NCBI RefSeq assembly: GCF_013373795.3
Contig: NZ_CP088022.1
Span: 1,426,001-1,490,000 of the forward strand
Source of the DNA: Bradyrhizobium quebecense
GTDB lineage: Bacteria; Pseudomonadota; Alphaproteobacteria; Rhizobiales; Xanthobacteraceae
Reading direction: 5' to 3'
Length of the DNA stretch: 64,000 bases
The notes under the pieces were generated by a model, which saw only the letters and a list, made by a program, of their open reading frames with translations, was not told where the DNA came from and searched no databases. This document shows positions 55,957-64,000 of the stretch, piece by piece. Position 1 is the stretch's first letter, and each line of letters begins with the position of its first letter. The translations under genes were made by a program, and so were the position numbers.

Positions 55957-56694
55957 TTACGCCGATGCGGGCCGGTCGAAATAGGCGAACGCGGCGCTGG
56001 TCAGGCCACCGAGCAAGGACCAGAACACCAGGCTGGTCAGCGTGACCGCGACCACGAACTGATGCGACAATGACGAGGGCACATTGGTCTCGACATGCTC
56101 CAGCTCGGGCGCGCCGATCAAATGCGGCAGCATGATCAGGACAACGCCGGCGATGGCGGCCGGCATCGAGCGCCGGAAAACGATCAGCCCGAGGCCGGCG
56201 GATGTCGCCAGCACCGCCGTCACCCACCAGATCTGACGTGACATCAGTGGTGCGGCGGGGACCCCCGGCAGTTCAGGCGGCAGCCCAAGGCCCGGCGCAA
56301 TCGTGAAAACGGTAAAGCCAGCGAGGCCCCACATCAGGCCTTCGTGCCACGAGATCGGCTCGCCGGTCGCGCCGCTGCGCACCGAAAAGAAGCCGCAAAG
56401 CAGCAGCGCAAAGCCGATCGCGGTCAGGATGTTCGCTCCCGCGGTATAGAGATTGCGCTCCAGACCGTCGCGCGGCTCCCACGCCTCGGTGCCATGATCA
56501 TGATCCGCATGATCGTGGACGAGGATGGCCTGCGGTGGCGCGGCGGCTTCGTGCTTGTGCTCGGCCGCCTTCTCATAGACCTCGGCCTTGAGGATCAGCG
56601 GGACGGTGCCGAACTGCTGGACCGCTGTGACGATCAGGCCAACGATGAATCCGGCAATGACCGAGGAGAAGACGATCGAGCGAAACGTGCTCAT
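55957..56694 (-). CDS. cbtA: CbtA-family cobalt transport-associated membrane protein
   Basis: 245 residues, about five hydrophobic helices, and a histidine-rich loop after helix 1 (HKHEAA…HDHADHDHGTE) that suits cobalt or nickel binding. CbtA with CbtB is a predicted cobalt transporter often tied to cobalamin genes. It follows cbtB by 10 bp and is the last gene of the coupled cobP-bluB-unknown-cbtB-cbtA set. Confidence 0.87.
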   Translation of the reverse strand: MSTFRSIVFSSVIAGFIVGLIVTAVQQFGTVPLILKAEVYEKAAEHKHEAAAPPQAILVHDHADHDHGTEAWEPRDGLERNLYTAGANILTAIGFALLLCGFFSVRSGATGEPISWHEGLMWGLAGFTVFTIAPGLGLPPELPGVPAAPLMSRQIWWVTAVLATSAGLGLIVFRRSMPAAIAGVVLIMLPHLIGAPELEHVETNVPSSLSHQFVVAVTLTSLVFWSLLGGLTSAAFAYFDRPASA

Positions 56695-56704
56695 GCCGAC
56701 GAGA

Positions 56705-56932
56705 TCAGTGGCAGGGGAATGCGTTGGAATGGCGCACGTCGTGCGCGGCGTTGTGGATCACGTCGATGTGCGAGAAGCCGACCACTCCGACAATGAACAG
56801 GCCGAGCGACATCGCCATCAGGGATTGCGAAAGCCGTCCGACCTGTCGGGCGGCGACCGGCAGATGCGTGACCTGGGATTGCATGACCTGGGATTGCATG
56901 ACCTGGGTTTGCGCGGCCGGGGACTGGCTCAT
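56705..56932 (-). CDS. cbtB: CbtB-family small membrane protein
   Basis: 75 residues with one membrane helix (LMAMSLGLFIVGVVGF) and the C-terminal HIDVIHNAAHDVRHSNAFPCH, a histidine-rich tail typical of CbtB. The N-terminus contains a 5-residue repeat (QVMQS) made by three 15-bp DNA repeats. The ATG overlaps the stop of the upstream unknown gene (ATGA). Confidence 0.88.
   Translation of the reverse strand: MSQSPAAQTQVMQSQVMQSQVTHLPVAARQVGRLSQSLMAMSLGLFIVGVVGFSHIDVIHNAAHDVRHSNAFPCH
56869..56913. repeat. Three 15-bp tandem repeats inside cbtB
   Basis: TGACCTGGGATTGCA at 56869-56883 and 56884-56898, then a diverged third copy at 56899-56913. The unit is a multiple of three, so copy-number change keeps the frame and alters only the N-terminal tail of CbtB. 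Confidence 0.9.
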
Positions 56933-57273
56933 GGTCGTTCTCCACGTTCGATTTGGTCGGCTTCTAGCAGCTTTCGAGCGATGTCGCGACTGGTAAGATG
57001 CAGATTTGTTCCAAAGGGGATGCGCTTGCGCGGGATCTTGGCGCGTGCCGCGGCCCTGAACGCGTCTTCAAACCGCGCGAAATAACCGATGCAGCCTTCC
57101 GGCGTCGGGTCGGCGCCAAGCAATGTTCGAAACGCGCCCCGATGTACCGCGCAGATGGCGCCGTGCTCCGGGAGCGGAAAAACCAGGGAGGCGATGTCGG
57201 CGCGCCAGTGGGCGGCGCTGTTCGAGGCGCCGCTGCCGCCCGGAGGTTGGTCAGCGCCGGATGGTGAATTCAT
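56929..57273 (-). CDS. Unknown small protein between bluB and cbtB
   Basis: 114 residues, not recognised. After a disordered, Ser/Gly/Pro-rich start comes a compact region (VFPLPEHGAICAVHRGAFRTLLG…GYFARFEDAFRAAARAKIPRKR…LHLTSRDIARKLLEA) with alternating strands and helices, somewhat like small DUF1488-type domains. It is believed real because its start at 57273 overlaps the end of bluB and its stop overlaps the cbtB start (ATGA), giving a fully coupled operon. The Shine-Dalgarno is weak, so the exact start is uncertain. Confidence 0.62.
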   Translation of the reverse strand: MNSPSGADQPPGGSGASNSAAHWRADIASLVFPLPEHGAICAVHRGAFRTLLGADPTPEGCIGYFARFEDAFRAAARAKIPRKRIPFGTNLHLTSRDIARKLLEADQIERGERP

Positions 57274-57919
57274 CCGGACCTCGCCGCGATTCCCACTTGG
57301 CCTGCTCGAGCTCCGGACGGTCGCATTCCACCTCGGGGTAACCGATGCAGAGGTAGCCGATGAATTTCCACGTATCGGGTATTTCCAGAATCTCGTGAAC
57401 GCGGCCTGGATTGAAGATCGAGACCCAGCCGAGCCCGATGCCTTCCGCGCGCGCGGCAAGCCACATCGAGCAGATCGCGGCCACCACCGAGTATTCGGTT
57501 GTCTCCGGCATTGTGGCGCGCCCCAGGCCGGAGCCGATCTGGTCGGTCTTTTCGGCGAACACGGCCAGATGGCCGGGCGCCTCTTCGAGGCCGGATAGTT
57601 TCAATGCGGCATATTTTGCTGCACGCTCACCGGAATAGGATCGCAGCGCGTCGGCGTTGCAGCTCTTGAAGTCCTCGATCACCGCGCGGCGCCGTGCCGC
57701 ATCGTCGACAATGACGAACCGCCAGGGTTGGCTCAACCCGACCGAAGGCGACAGGCAGGCGATCTCGATCAGCCGCTCCATCGTGCCGTCCGGCAGCGGA
57801 TCGGCTAAGAAGCGCCGCACGTCGCGCCGCCACACGAACAGTTCGTGCAGTTGCCGACGAAACGCCTCGTCGAATGCGACCATCGCGGGGCCTTTGGCGG
57901 GATCGATCGTGTTGCTCAT
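57251..57919 (-). CDS. bluB: BluB, 5,6-dimethylbenzimidazole synthase
   Basis: 222 residues, nitroreductase-like fold: FVWRRDVRRFLADPLPDG, the SPSVGLSQPWRFVIV flavin-binding stretch, and GIGLGWVSIFNPGRVHEILEIP. BluB cannibalises FMNH2 with O2 to form the lower ligand of cobalamin. The ATG overlaps the cobP stop (ATGA). Confidence 0.95.
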   Translation of the reverse strand: MSNTIDPAKGPAMVAFDEAFRRQLHELFVWRRDVRRFLADPLPDGTMERLIEIACLSPSVGLSQPWRFVIVDDAARRRAVIEDFKSCNADALRSYSGERAAKYAALKLSGLEEAPGHLAVFAEKTDQIGSGLGRATMPETTEYSVVAAICSMWLAARAEGIGLGWVSIFNPGRVHEILEIPDTWKFIGYLCIGYPEVECDRPELEQAKWESRRGPDEFTIRR

Positions 57920-58419
57920 TTCAGCTTCATCGGCAGGCCCGCAACGACGAACTCGACCTCGTCCGCCACGCCGGCAATGCTCTGGTTCATGAGACCTGCG
58001 GCGTCGCGGAAGGTCCGCGCCAGTGCGTTGTCAGGCACGATGCCGAGGCCAACCTCGTTGGTGACCATGATGACCGGGCTGCGCTGGCGCGCCAGCGCGT
58101 CCGCCAGCCGCGCGACTTCCTGCGACCAGTCGCGCTCGGCATGCAGCAGGTTGGACAGCCAGAGCGTCAGGCAATCGACCAGCCTTGCGCCGCCGCCATC
58201 GGTCTCGGCCAGCGCCGCCACGAGGTCGAGCGGCACCTCGCGTTCGATCCAGTCGCTGCCGCGGCGCGCACGATGCCTGGCGATGCGCTCATCCATTTCC
58301 GCGTCGAGCGCCTCGGCGGTCGCAACATAGACCGGCTGACCTGGAAAGCTGCGCGCGCGCAATTCGGCACGGCGGCTTTTTCCGGACCGGGCTCCGCCGG
58401 TGATCAGAATGACGGCCAT
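57916..58419 (-). CDS. cobP: Adenosylcobinamide kinase/guanylyltransferase
   Basis: 167 residues. P-loop ITGGARSGKSRRAE at the N-terminus, ATAEALDAEM, the guanylylation-histidine region RIARHRARRG, VDCLTLWLSNLL and VTNEVGLGIVPDN are all standard for CobP/CobU. The start at 58419 directly precedes the P-loop; upstream extension is unlikely. It is the first gene of the coupled minus-strand set and is divergent from cobD. Confidence 0.95.
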   Translation of the reverse strand: MAVILITGGARSGKSRRAELRARSFPGQPVYVATAEALDAEMDERIARHRARRGSDWIEREVPLDLVAALAETDGGGARLVDCLTLWLSNLLHAERDWSQEVARLADALARQRSPVIMVTNEVGLGIVPDNALARTFRDAAGLMNQSIAGVADEVEFVVAGLPMKLK

Positions 58420-58432
58420 AGGGGCTCCTGTC

Positions 58433-58465
58433 GCGAACCGGTATCCGCTTCGCCTCGAAAACGCT
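58433..58465. repeat. Short dispersed repeat, copy 2
   Basis: GCGAACCGGTATCC, one changed base, then TTCGCCTCGAAAACGCT: near-identical to 17751-17782. It lies in the 149-bp gap between the divergent cobP and cobD genes. Confidence 0.55.
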
Positions 58466-58568
58466 CTAACCACCAATCGCGGCAAAAGACAAAGCCGAAA
58501 TCCGCTATGGAGGGCTTGCACTCGGCCGACGTCTTGCGCATCAGGGGGATCGCGGCGAGGAGAGGTGC

Positions 58569-59510
58569 GTGGGTTTTGCGGGAGCAATGGCGGTGGCGAT
58601 GGCTGTGGACGTCTTGATCGGCTGGCCGGATTGGCTGTTTGCCCGCATCGGCCATCCCGTGACCTGGCTCGGCCGGCTGATCCATCTCGTCGATACCGCC
58701 TGGAACCGTGCCTCCGATCCGCCGGCGTTTCGGCGCATCGCCGGTGTCGCGGCTGTCATCCTGGTGATCACGCTGGCAACGGCGCTGGGTTGGGCCGTGC
58801 AGTCTTTACTCCCATCCGGATGGGTTCGCGTCGTCCTTGTCGGCGTGCTGGCGTGGCCGCTGGTGGCGCTGCGCTCGCTGCATGACCATGTCGCCGCGGT
58901 GGCACATCCGCTTGTGTCCGGCGACATCGGGGCCGCGCGTGCGGCGGTCGCACAAATTGTCGGACGTGATCCCGCAACGCTCGACGACGCCGGCATCGCG
59001 CGCGCGACCATCGAGAGCCTTGCCGAGAATGCATCCGACGGCATCGTGGCGCCGGTGTTCTGGGGGGCGCTGTTCGGCCTGCCGGGAATCCTTGGCTACA
59101 AGGCGATCAACACACTGGATTCCATGATCGGTCATCGCACCGAGCGGCATGAAGCCTTCGGCTGGGCCGCTGCGCGGATCGACGATCTCGCCAATCTCGT
59201 TCCGGCACGGCTGACCGGACTGCTGTTCGTGCTGCTTGCACCGCGCTTCTCGCAGGCGTGGTCCTGCATGCTGCGCGATGCGCGGCACCATCGCTCGCCG
59301 AATGCGGGCTGGCCGGAAGCGGCGATGGCCGGCGCGCTCGGTGTGCGGCTCAGCGGGCCCCGCATCTATCACGGCAGCGTCGCGAACGAGCCCTGGCTGA
59401 ACGAGGGGGCGCGCGATCCGGCCGCCGCTGATGTCCTCACCGGGCTGAAACTCTATCGTTACGCCATGATGCTGTTGGCCGCTGCGTTCGTGGCCCTGGC
59501 GCTGGCGTGA
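58569..59510 (+). CDS. cobD: Adenosylcobinamide-phosphate synthase
   Basis: 313 residues, membrane protein of the CobD/CbiB family: VDVLIGWPDWLFARIGHPVTWLGRLI at the N-terminus, then ESLAENASDGIVAPVFWGALFGLPG and the conserved KAINTLDSMIGH. It attaches the aminopropanol arm to cobyric acid. The start is GTG 58569, with ATG 58587 as an alternative. It overlaps the start region of cobC. Confidence 0.94.
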   Translation: MGFAGAMAVAMAVDVLIGWPDWLFARIGHPVTWLGRLIHLVDTAWNRASDPPAFRRIAGVAAVILVITLATALGWAVQSLLPSGWVRVVLVGVLAWPLVALRSLHDHVAAVAHPLVSGDIGAARAAVAQIVGRDPATLDDAGIARATIESLAENASDGIVAPVFWGALFGLPGILGYKAINTLDSMIGHRTERHEAFGWAAARIDDLANLVPARLTGLLFVLLAPRFSQAWSCMLRDARHHRSPNAGWPEAAMAGALGVRLSGPRIYHGSVANEPWLNEGARDPAAADVLTGLKLYRYAMMLLAAAFVALALA

Positions 59511-59521
59511 AGGAGCGGCGC

Positions 59522-60487
59522 ATGCGCGAGCATGGCGGAAATCTCGATGTCGCCCAGCAGCGCTTCGGCGGCGCCGCGGAAGACTGGATCGACCTGTCGA
59601 CCGGTATCAATCGGGTGCCGTATCCTGACGTTGATGTCGTGCCGCGGCAGTGGAGCGCGTTGCCGTCGCGCTCCGATATCGAGTCGCTGCACAACGCCGC
59701 GCGGCAGGCCTACCGCACCGACGCGCCGATCGTGGCGATGAGCGGTGCGCAGGCCGCAATTCAGTCGTTGCCGCATCTGGCGCCGCGCGGGCGAGCGCGG
59801 ATTCTTGCACCGACCTACAACGAGTATGCCGGGATGTTGTCGGCGGCCGGTTGGGATGTTGCCGAGGTGTCCGATCTCGCAGCGCTTGCGGGAGCGGACA
59901 TTGGCATCATCGTCAATCCGAACAATCCCGATGGCAGACGCCATGATCGGCACGAACTGCTCGCGCTGTTGCCGCGCGTTGGCCGGCTCGTGATTGACGA
60001 GAGTTTTGCGGACGCTGTACCCGACCTGTCAGTTGCAGGAGAGGCCGGACAATCCGGGCTCCTGATCCTGCGCTCATTCGGCAAGTTTTACGGACTTGCG
60101 GGCTTGCGGCTCGGCTTCGCTATCGGCAGCGAGCCGGATATCGCTGCGCTTGCGGCGATGGCGGGCCCATGGCCGGTTTCGGGTGCCGCAATTGCGATTG
60201 GACGGCGCGCGCTGCTCGATCGCGACTGGGCGAGGGCGACGACCGCACGGCTGGCGGACGACTGCGTCAGGCTCGATGCGGAAGCGCAATCGCTGGGCTG
60301 GACGCTGCTCGGCGGCACGTCGCTGTTTCGTCTCTACGAGACCGGCGACGCGCTGGCCGCGCAGGACAAGCTTGCCCGCGGCCAGATCTGGTCGCGCGTC
60401 TTCCAGCAAAAGCCGGGATGGTTGCGCCTCGGTCTGCCGGGCAGCGAGGCCGAATGGTCCCGTCTTTCCGCCGTGTTGTCGCGTTGA
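59522..60487 (+). CDS. cobC: CobC, PLP-dependent aminotransferase-like protein of cobalamin synthesis
   Basis: 321 residues, class I aminotransferase fold close to threonine-phosphate decarboxylase: HGGNLDVAQQRFG, DLSTGINRVPYP, NPNNPDGR, and the PLP lysine in LRSFGKFYGLAGLRLGF. The start at 59522 has AAGGAG 7 bp upstream, better than the GTG at 59507. It provides the aminopropanol phosphate side chain used with CobD. It converges with cobQ. Confidence 0.93.
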   Translation: MREHGGNLDVAQQRFGGAAEDWIDLSTGINRVPYPDVDVVPRQWSALPSRSDIESLHNAARQAYRTDAPIVAMSGAQAAIQSLPHLAPRGRARILAPTYNEYAGMLSAAGWDVAEVSDLAALAGADIGIIVNPNNPDGRRHDRHELLALLPRVGRLVIDESFADAVPDLSVAGEAGQSGLLILRSFGKFYGLAGLRLGFAIGSEPDIAALAAMAGPWPVSGAAIAIGRRALLDRDWARATTARLADDCVRLDAEAQSLGWTLLGGTSLFRLYETGDALAAQDKLARGQIWSRVFQQKPGWLRLGLPGSEAEWSRLSAVLSR

Positions 60488-60491
60488 TGGT

Positions 60492-61940
60492 TTAGCGCGC
60501 CAACGCGAGCAGGCCTTCCACATCAAGATGGGTCTCGATGTGCTCGGCAAGCGCGTCAAGCGCGCTCTCGACCCTGGCGTCGTACGGCTGATCCGCCGCA
60601 GGGATATCGAGCTGCGCAAGGAACGCCTTGCGAAATCCGTCCGAGGTGAACAGGCCGTGCAGATAGCTGCCGTGAACGCGCCCGTCACGCGACATGGCGC
60701 CTTCCGGCGAGCCGTCAAGCATTGAAAAGGGCCGCGCGCGATCCGGGCCGCCGGTGTGTCCGATGTGGATCTCGTAAGCGCTGATCGGTTGATGGGTCGC
60801 AGCATGCATCGCGCTGACGCGGGTCAGCGTCTTCTGTTCGGTCATAACAGTCGTGACATCGAGAAGCCCGAGGCCAGGCGTTTCGCCGGCGAGCCCCTCG
60901 ATCCCGTCGGGATCGGCGACGCTCTGCCCAAGCATCTGGTATCCGCCGCACAGCCCAAGGATATGGCCGCCGCGGCGATGATGCGCCAGCAGGTCGATGT
61001 CCCAGCCTTGCGCGCGCAGGAAGGCGAGATCGCCGCGGGTCGATTTCGAGCCGGGCAGGATGACGAGCTTCGCGTCGCCCGGAATGGCTTCGCCCGGCCG
61101 CACCATCACGAGATCGACGCCGGGTTCGAGCTTCAGCGGATCGAGGTCGTCGAAGTTGGCGATCCGCGACAGTGCCAGAAACGCGATCTTGCACTGACCG
61201 GGCTTGCGCGCCTCGCCAAGCCCGAGCGCGTCTTCGGCCGGAAGCTCGCCGGCGCGAACGAACCAGGGTAGCACGCCAAAGCCGCGCCAGGCGGTGCGGG
61301 CTTCGATCAGCCGGTAGCCGTCGTCGAACAACGTCGGATCGCCGCGGAATTTGTTGATGACAAAACCCTGGATCATCGCAGCATCATCAGGATGGATCAC
61401 CGCCTGGATGCCGACGAGCTGCGCGATGACGCCGCCGCGGTCGATGTCGCCGACCAAGACCACGGGCACGCCAGCTTTGCGCGCAAAGCCCATATTGGCG
61501 ATATCGGACTTGCGCAGATTGACCTCGGCCGGGCTGCCGGCGCCTTCGACCAGCACGAGATCGGCGCGCTCTTTCAGGCGCCCAAAACTCTCCATCACCG
61601 CGCCCATCAGCGACGGCTTCATGGCGGCATATTCGCGCGCGCCTGCGGTCGCGATCCGCTTGCCGTGCACGATGACCTGGGCGCCCATATCGGTTTCCGG
61701 CTTCAGCAGCACCGGGTTCATGTCGGTGTGCGGCTCGGCGCCGGCAGCGAGCGCCTGCAATGCCTGCGCGCGTCCGATCTCGCCGCCGTCGACGGTCACG
61801 GCGGCGTTGTTGGACATGTTCTGCGGCTTGAAGGGCAGCACGCGCAGGCCGCGTCGTCTCGCGGCACGCGCGAGGCCGGCGACGATGAGCGACTTGCCCA
61901 CGTCCGAGCCGGCTCCCTGGATCATCAATGCGCGCGCCAT
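60492..61940 (-). CDS. cobQ: Cobyric acid synthase
   Basis: 482 residues. N-terminal [22 protein letters not shown] nucleotide-binding domain, [13 protein letters not shown], and C-terminal type 1 glutamine amidotransferase domain with nucleophile cysteine in [12 protein letters not shown] and histidine in GSYLHGLF. It amidates adenosylcobyrinic acid a,c-diamide at four positions. It lies 11 bp after cobO on the same strand. Confidence 0.96.
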   Translation of the reverse strand: MARALMIQGAGSDVGKSLIVAGLARAARRRGLRVLPFKPQNMSNNAAVTVDGGEIGRAQALQALAAGAEPHTDMNPVLLKPETDMGAQVIVHGKRIATAGAREYAAMKPSLMGAVMESFGRLKERADLVLVEGAGSPAEVNLRKSDIANMGFARKAGVPVVLVGDIDRGGVIAQLVGIQAVIHPDDAAMIQGFVINKFRGDPTLFDDGYRLIEARTAWRGFGVLPWFVRAGELPAEDALGLGEARKPGQCKIAFLALSRIANFDDLDPLKLEPGVDLVMVRPGEAIPGDAKLVILPGSKSTRGDLAFLRAQGWDIDLLAHHRRGGHILGLCGGYQMLGQSVADPDGIEGLAGETPGLGLLDVTTVMTEQKTLTRVSAMHAATHQPISAYEIHIGHTGGPDRARPFSMLDGSPEGAMSRDGRVHGSYLHGLFTSDGFRKAFLAQLDIPAADQPYDARVESALDALAEHIETHLDVEGLLALAR

Positions 61941-61951
61941 GGTGATGTCCG

Positions 61952-62605
61952 TCAGAACTCGACGCCCGGCTGGGCCTTGATGCCGGAGCGGAACGGATGT
62001 TTCACCAATGTCATCTCGGTGACGAGGTCGGCGATCTCGATCAGCTCCTCCTTGGCGTTACGCCCGGTGAGCACGACATGGGTCATCGGCGGCTTCGACG
62101 TGGTCAGGAACTCGACGACATCGGCGATCGCCAGATAATCGTAACGGAGCGCGATGTTGATCTCGTCGAGCACCACCATCCGCAGGCTCGGATCCGCGAT
62201 CAGCTGCTTGGCTTTTTCCCAGCCGGCCTGCGCTGCCGCGATGTCGCGGGCGCGGTCCTGCGTCTCCCAGGTAAAGCCTTCGCCCATCGCGTGGAATTGA
62301 CAGAGATCGCCGAAATGCCCGGTGAGCAGCCGGCGCTCGCCGGTATCCCAGGCGCCCTTGATGAATTGCACCACGGCGCAGGGAAAGCCGTGCGCCACGC
62401 AGCGCACGATCATACCGAAGGCGGAGGAGGATTTTCCTTTGCCGGCGCCGGTATGAACGATGATCAGGCCCTTTTCACTGCTTTTGGTCGCCATGATCTT
62501 GTCGCGGGCGACCTTCTTTTTCGCCATTTTGGCCGCATGCCGCGCATCCAGCGAAGGGTCGGTGCCGACGTCGCGATCGTCAGCGTCGTTTCCATCAGAA
62601 ATCAT
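61952..62605 (-). CDS. cobO: Cob(I)yrinic acid a,c-diamide adenosyltransferase
   Basis: 217 residues of the CobO/BtuR family: P-loop [48 protein letters not shown]. The start at 62605 is selected because the family N-terminus begins about 30 residues before the P-loop region; the frame further upstream lies in the riboswitch-bearing gap and is not supported. It transfers adenosyl to the cobalt. Divergent from the riboswitch transcript. Confidence 0.95.
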   Translation of the reverse strand: MISDGNDADDRDVGTDPSLDARHAAKMAKKKVARDKIMATKSSEKGLIIVHTGAGKGKSSSAFGMIVRCVAHGFPCAVVQFIKGAWDTGERRLLTGHFGDLCQFHAMGEGFTWETQDRARDIAAAQAGWEKAKQLIADPSLRMVVLDEINIALRYDYLAIADVVEFLTTSKPPMTHVVLTGRNAKEELIEIADLVTEMTLVKHPFRSGIKAQPGVEF

Positions 62606-62654
62606 CACGTTCCTTCGGCTTGACAAGTGCGAGGCCAGGACGAATGGTGACCCC

Positions 62655-62843
62655 GCGTTGGTTCCTGTCCTACGACAGGCGAAGAGGGAATGCGATAGGG
62701 CTCGGACCGCGAGGTTTGCCCGAAGCGCAGCCGCCCCCGCGACCGTGACCGGAGAGATGCCCAAGCCACTGATTCCCTGATGGAGTCGGGAAGGTGGGCA
62801 TCACGGGAGAAATCCTACTCCGCAAGCCGGGAGACCTGCCGAC
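62655..62843 (+). promoter_or_regulatory. Cobalamin riboswitch
   Basis: Core elements on the plus strand in order: GGTTCCTGTC, AGAGGGAATGCG, CGCAGCCGCCCCCGCGACCGTGA, the B12-box AGCCACTG (62763-62770), AAGGTGGGCATCA and GCAAGCCGGGAGACCTGCC. These match the cobalamin aptamer. A TTGACA -35 hexamer (62620-62625) precedes it. It should reduce expression of the DUF1636 and cobW genes when adenosylcobalamin is abundant. Confidence 0.93.
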
Positions 62844-62888
62844 GCAGTGTGTTTGAGACCGGCGGACGGGGTGTTCCGCGACGGGGAA

Positions 62889-62911
62889 CGAACCTGTTCA
62901 CGTCAGGTTCG
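62889..62911 (+). promoter_or_regulatory. Hairpin downstream of the riboswitch
   Basis: Perfect 8-bp arms CGAACCTG and CAGGTTCG with a 7-nt loop, about 45 bases after the aptamer and 39 before the next start. No T-run follows, so it is more likely part of the expression platform or a Rho-linked structure than an intrinsic terminator. Confidence 0.5.
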
Positions 62912-62950
62912 TGTGCCTCATCGCTTCCCGCAGTCAATCCAGGAAGGGCG

Positions 62951-63325
62951 ATGAGCGTTACACTTCATGTCTGTATCACCTGTCGCGCAGGCCAGACGCT
63001 GGCCGAAGGCGAGCCCGCGCCCGGTGCGCGCCTGCATGCCGCGCTTGTTGAGGCCGGCGTGCCCGACGACGTCAATCTGGTTCCGGTCGAATGCCTGTCG
63101 GCCTGCAGCCAAGGCTGCTCGGTCGCGCTCAGCGCGCCGGGGCGATGGTCCTATGTCTACGGCCGCCTGTCGGCTGATCATGCCAGGGATGTGATCGCCG
63201 GCGCCTCTGCCTATGCCGCCGCGCCTGACGGCATCGTGCCGTGGCGCAGCCGCCCGGAAATCTTTCGCAAGCAATCGCTTGCCCGCATTCCACCCATCGC
63301 CGTCGTGCCGGAGGCCGCAGAATGA
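62951..63325 (+). CDS. DUF1636-family protein, cysteine-containing, CobW-associated
   Basis: 124 residues. N-terminal LHVCITCRAGQ (CxxC) and later VECLSACSQGCSVAL supply a set of cysteines like a thioredoxin-fold 2Fe-2S ferredoxin. DUF1636 genes are typically found next to cobW and cobalamin riboswitches. The start at 62951 follows AGGAAGGG; the frame extends upstream only into the riboswitch. The stop overlaps the cobW start (ATGATGA). Confidence 0.88.
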   Translation: MSVTLHVCITCRAGQTLAEGEPAPGARLHAALVEAGVPDDVNLVPVECLSACSQGCSVALSAPGRWSYVYGRLSADHARDVIAGASAYAAAPDGIVPWRSRPEIFRKQSLARIPPIAVVPEAAE

Positions 63326-64000
63326 TGACGCTCGCCAAGGTTCCGGTCACCGTCGTGACCGGCTTTCTCGGGTCCGGCAAGACGACGCTGATCCAGCATC
63401 TGATCCGGAATGCCAACGGCAAGAAGCTCGCGGTGCTGGTGAACGAATTCGGCAGCGAAGGCGTCGACGGCGAGATCCTGAAGTCCTGCGCCGACGCCAA
63501 TTGCCCGACCGAGAACATCGTCGAGCTCGCCAATGGCTGCATCTGCTGCACCGTCGCCGACGATTTCATCCCGGCGATGGAGCAATTGCTCGCGCGCCCT
63601 GTGAGGCCCGATCACATCGTGATCGAGACGTCCGGCCTCGCGCTGCCGAAGCCGTTGTTGAAGGCGTTCGACTGGCCGGAGATTCGTTCGCGAATCACGG
63701 TCGACGGCGTGATCGCGCTGGCCGACGCCGAGGCTGTTGCCGCCGGCCGTTTTGCGCCCGATCCCGCCGCGGTGGATGCGCAGCGCGCGGCCGACGACAA
63801 TCTCGATCACGAGACGCCGCTGTCCGAAGTGTTCGAGGACCAGATCGCCTGTGCCGATATCGTGCTGCTGACCAAGGCCGATCTCGCCGGAGCCGAGGGG
63901 ATCAAAGCGGCCAAGGCGGTGATCGCGGCCGAGATGCCGCGCGAGGTGCCGATGTTGCCCATCGTCGACGGCGCGATCGACGCCCGCGTGATCCTCGGTC
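63322..64000 (+). CDS. cobW: CobW-family GTPase/metallochaperone, N-terminal part
   Basis: Partial: the gene runs off the window. 226 residues are visible. G1/Walker A GFLGSGKTTL, the metal-binding CxCC as NGCICC, VIETSGLALPKP and the G4-like LLTKADL are present. CobW supports cobalt insertion by CobNST in aerobic cobalamin synthesis, so cobN may follow. ATG at 63322 or 63325 (MM), overlapping the previous stop. Confidence 0.94.
   Translation, partial: MMTLAKVPVTVVTGFLGSGKTTLIQHLIRNANGKKLAVLVNEFGSEGVDGEILKSCADANCPTENIVELANGCICCTVADDFIPAMEQLLARPVRPDHIVIETSGLALPKPLLKAFDWPEIRSRITVDGVIALADAEAVAAGRFAPDPAAVDAQRAADDNLDHETPLSEVFEDQIACADIVLLTKADLAGAEGIKAAKAVIAAEMPREVPMLPIVDGAIDARVILG

Noticed and set aside
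62606..62764. Longer N-terminus for cobO
   Set aside because: The extension would run through the riboswitch promoter region and has no resemblance to the CobO family; the ATG at 62605 suits the family length.

Overview
The window looks like the chromosome of a Bradyrhizobium/Rhodopseudomonas-type alphaproteobacterium. It is GC-rich and tightly packed. It carries a red-type (form IC) RuBisCO operon with cbbX, a Calvin-cycle CbbR, aerobic-type cobalamin genes, many solute-binding proteins for small carbon compounds, and short dispersed palindromic repeats of the kind common in this group. No tRNA, rRNA or CRISPR array was recognised. The taxonomic call is an inference from gene content, not from a marker gene.

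Layout. 1-11 kb: the end of a short-chain dehydrogenase; a TetR regulator divergent from a fused FAD monooxygenase/esterase; then a LysR regulator divergent from a CUT2-type (ribose-like) ABC operon. That operon contains a permease remnant, a binding protein, a permease fused to an SMP-30-like beta-propeller, a second SMP-30-like protein and a double ATPase. 11-22.4 kb: a CoA-dependent aromatic catabolic cluster best explained as the 2-aminobenzoyl-CoA (anthranilate) route. It has a monooxygenase/old-yellow-enzyme fusion, SDR, enoyl-CoA hydratase, RidA, flavoprotein, cupin, orphan binding protein, MarR regulator, a kynurenine-formamidase-like hydrolase and an aryl-CoA ligase. The same 20-nt sequence precedes the fused oxygenase and the ligase. 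22.4-26.5 kb: an EmrAB-type efflux pair with a divergent TetR regulator and a small NTF2-like protein. 26.5-38.2 kb: a hybrid sensor kinase, cbbR and the operon cbbFPTALSXY, with a probable terminator between cbbS and cbbX.

38.2-43.6 kb: a 614-bp leader region with two tandem, diverged copies of a structured-looking unit, each headed by an A/T-rich palindrome, in front of chvE-gguA-gguB (multi-sugar ABC importer) and an inositol-monophosphatase-family gene. 43.6-44.8 kb: an intact IS30-family element inserted in one arm of a dispersed inverted repeat. 45-50.6 kb: a binding protein divergent from a Baeyer-Villiger-type monooxygenase, a cupin, a LacI regulator with two matching palindromic operators, and a LysR regulator. 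50.7-55.9 kb: two class III CoA-transferases enclosing a frameshifted binding protein, a kappa-GST/HCCA-isomerase-like protein and a GST. 56-64 kb: cobalt/cobalamin genes (cbtA, cbtB, an unknown gene, bluB, cobP; cobD, cobC; cobQ, cobO). These are followed by a cobalamin riboswitch on the plus strand leading into a DUF1636 protein and cobW, which runs off the window.

The regions are mostly self-contained catabolic or biosynthetic modules, each with its own regulator. The most unusual items are the tandem leader units before chvE, the gene fusions in the first 11 kb, and the shared promoter element of the aromatic-CoA cluster.
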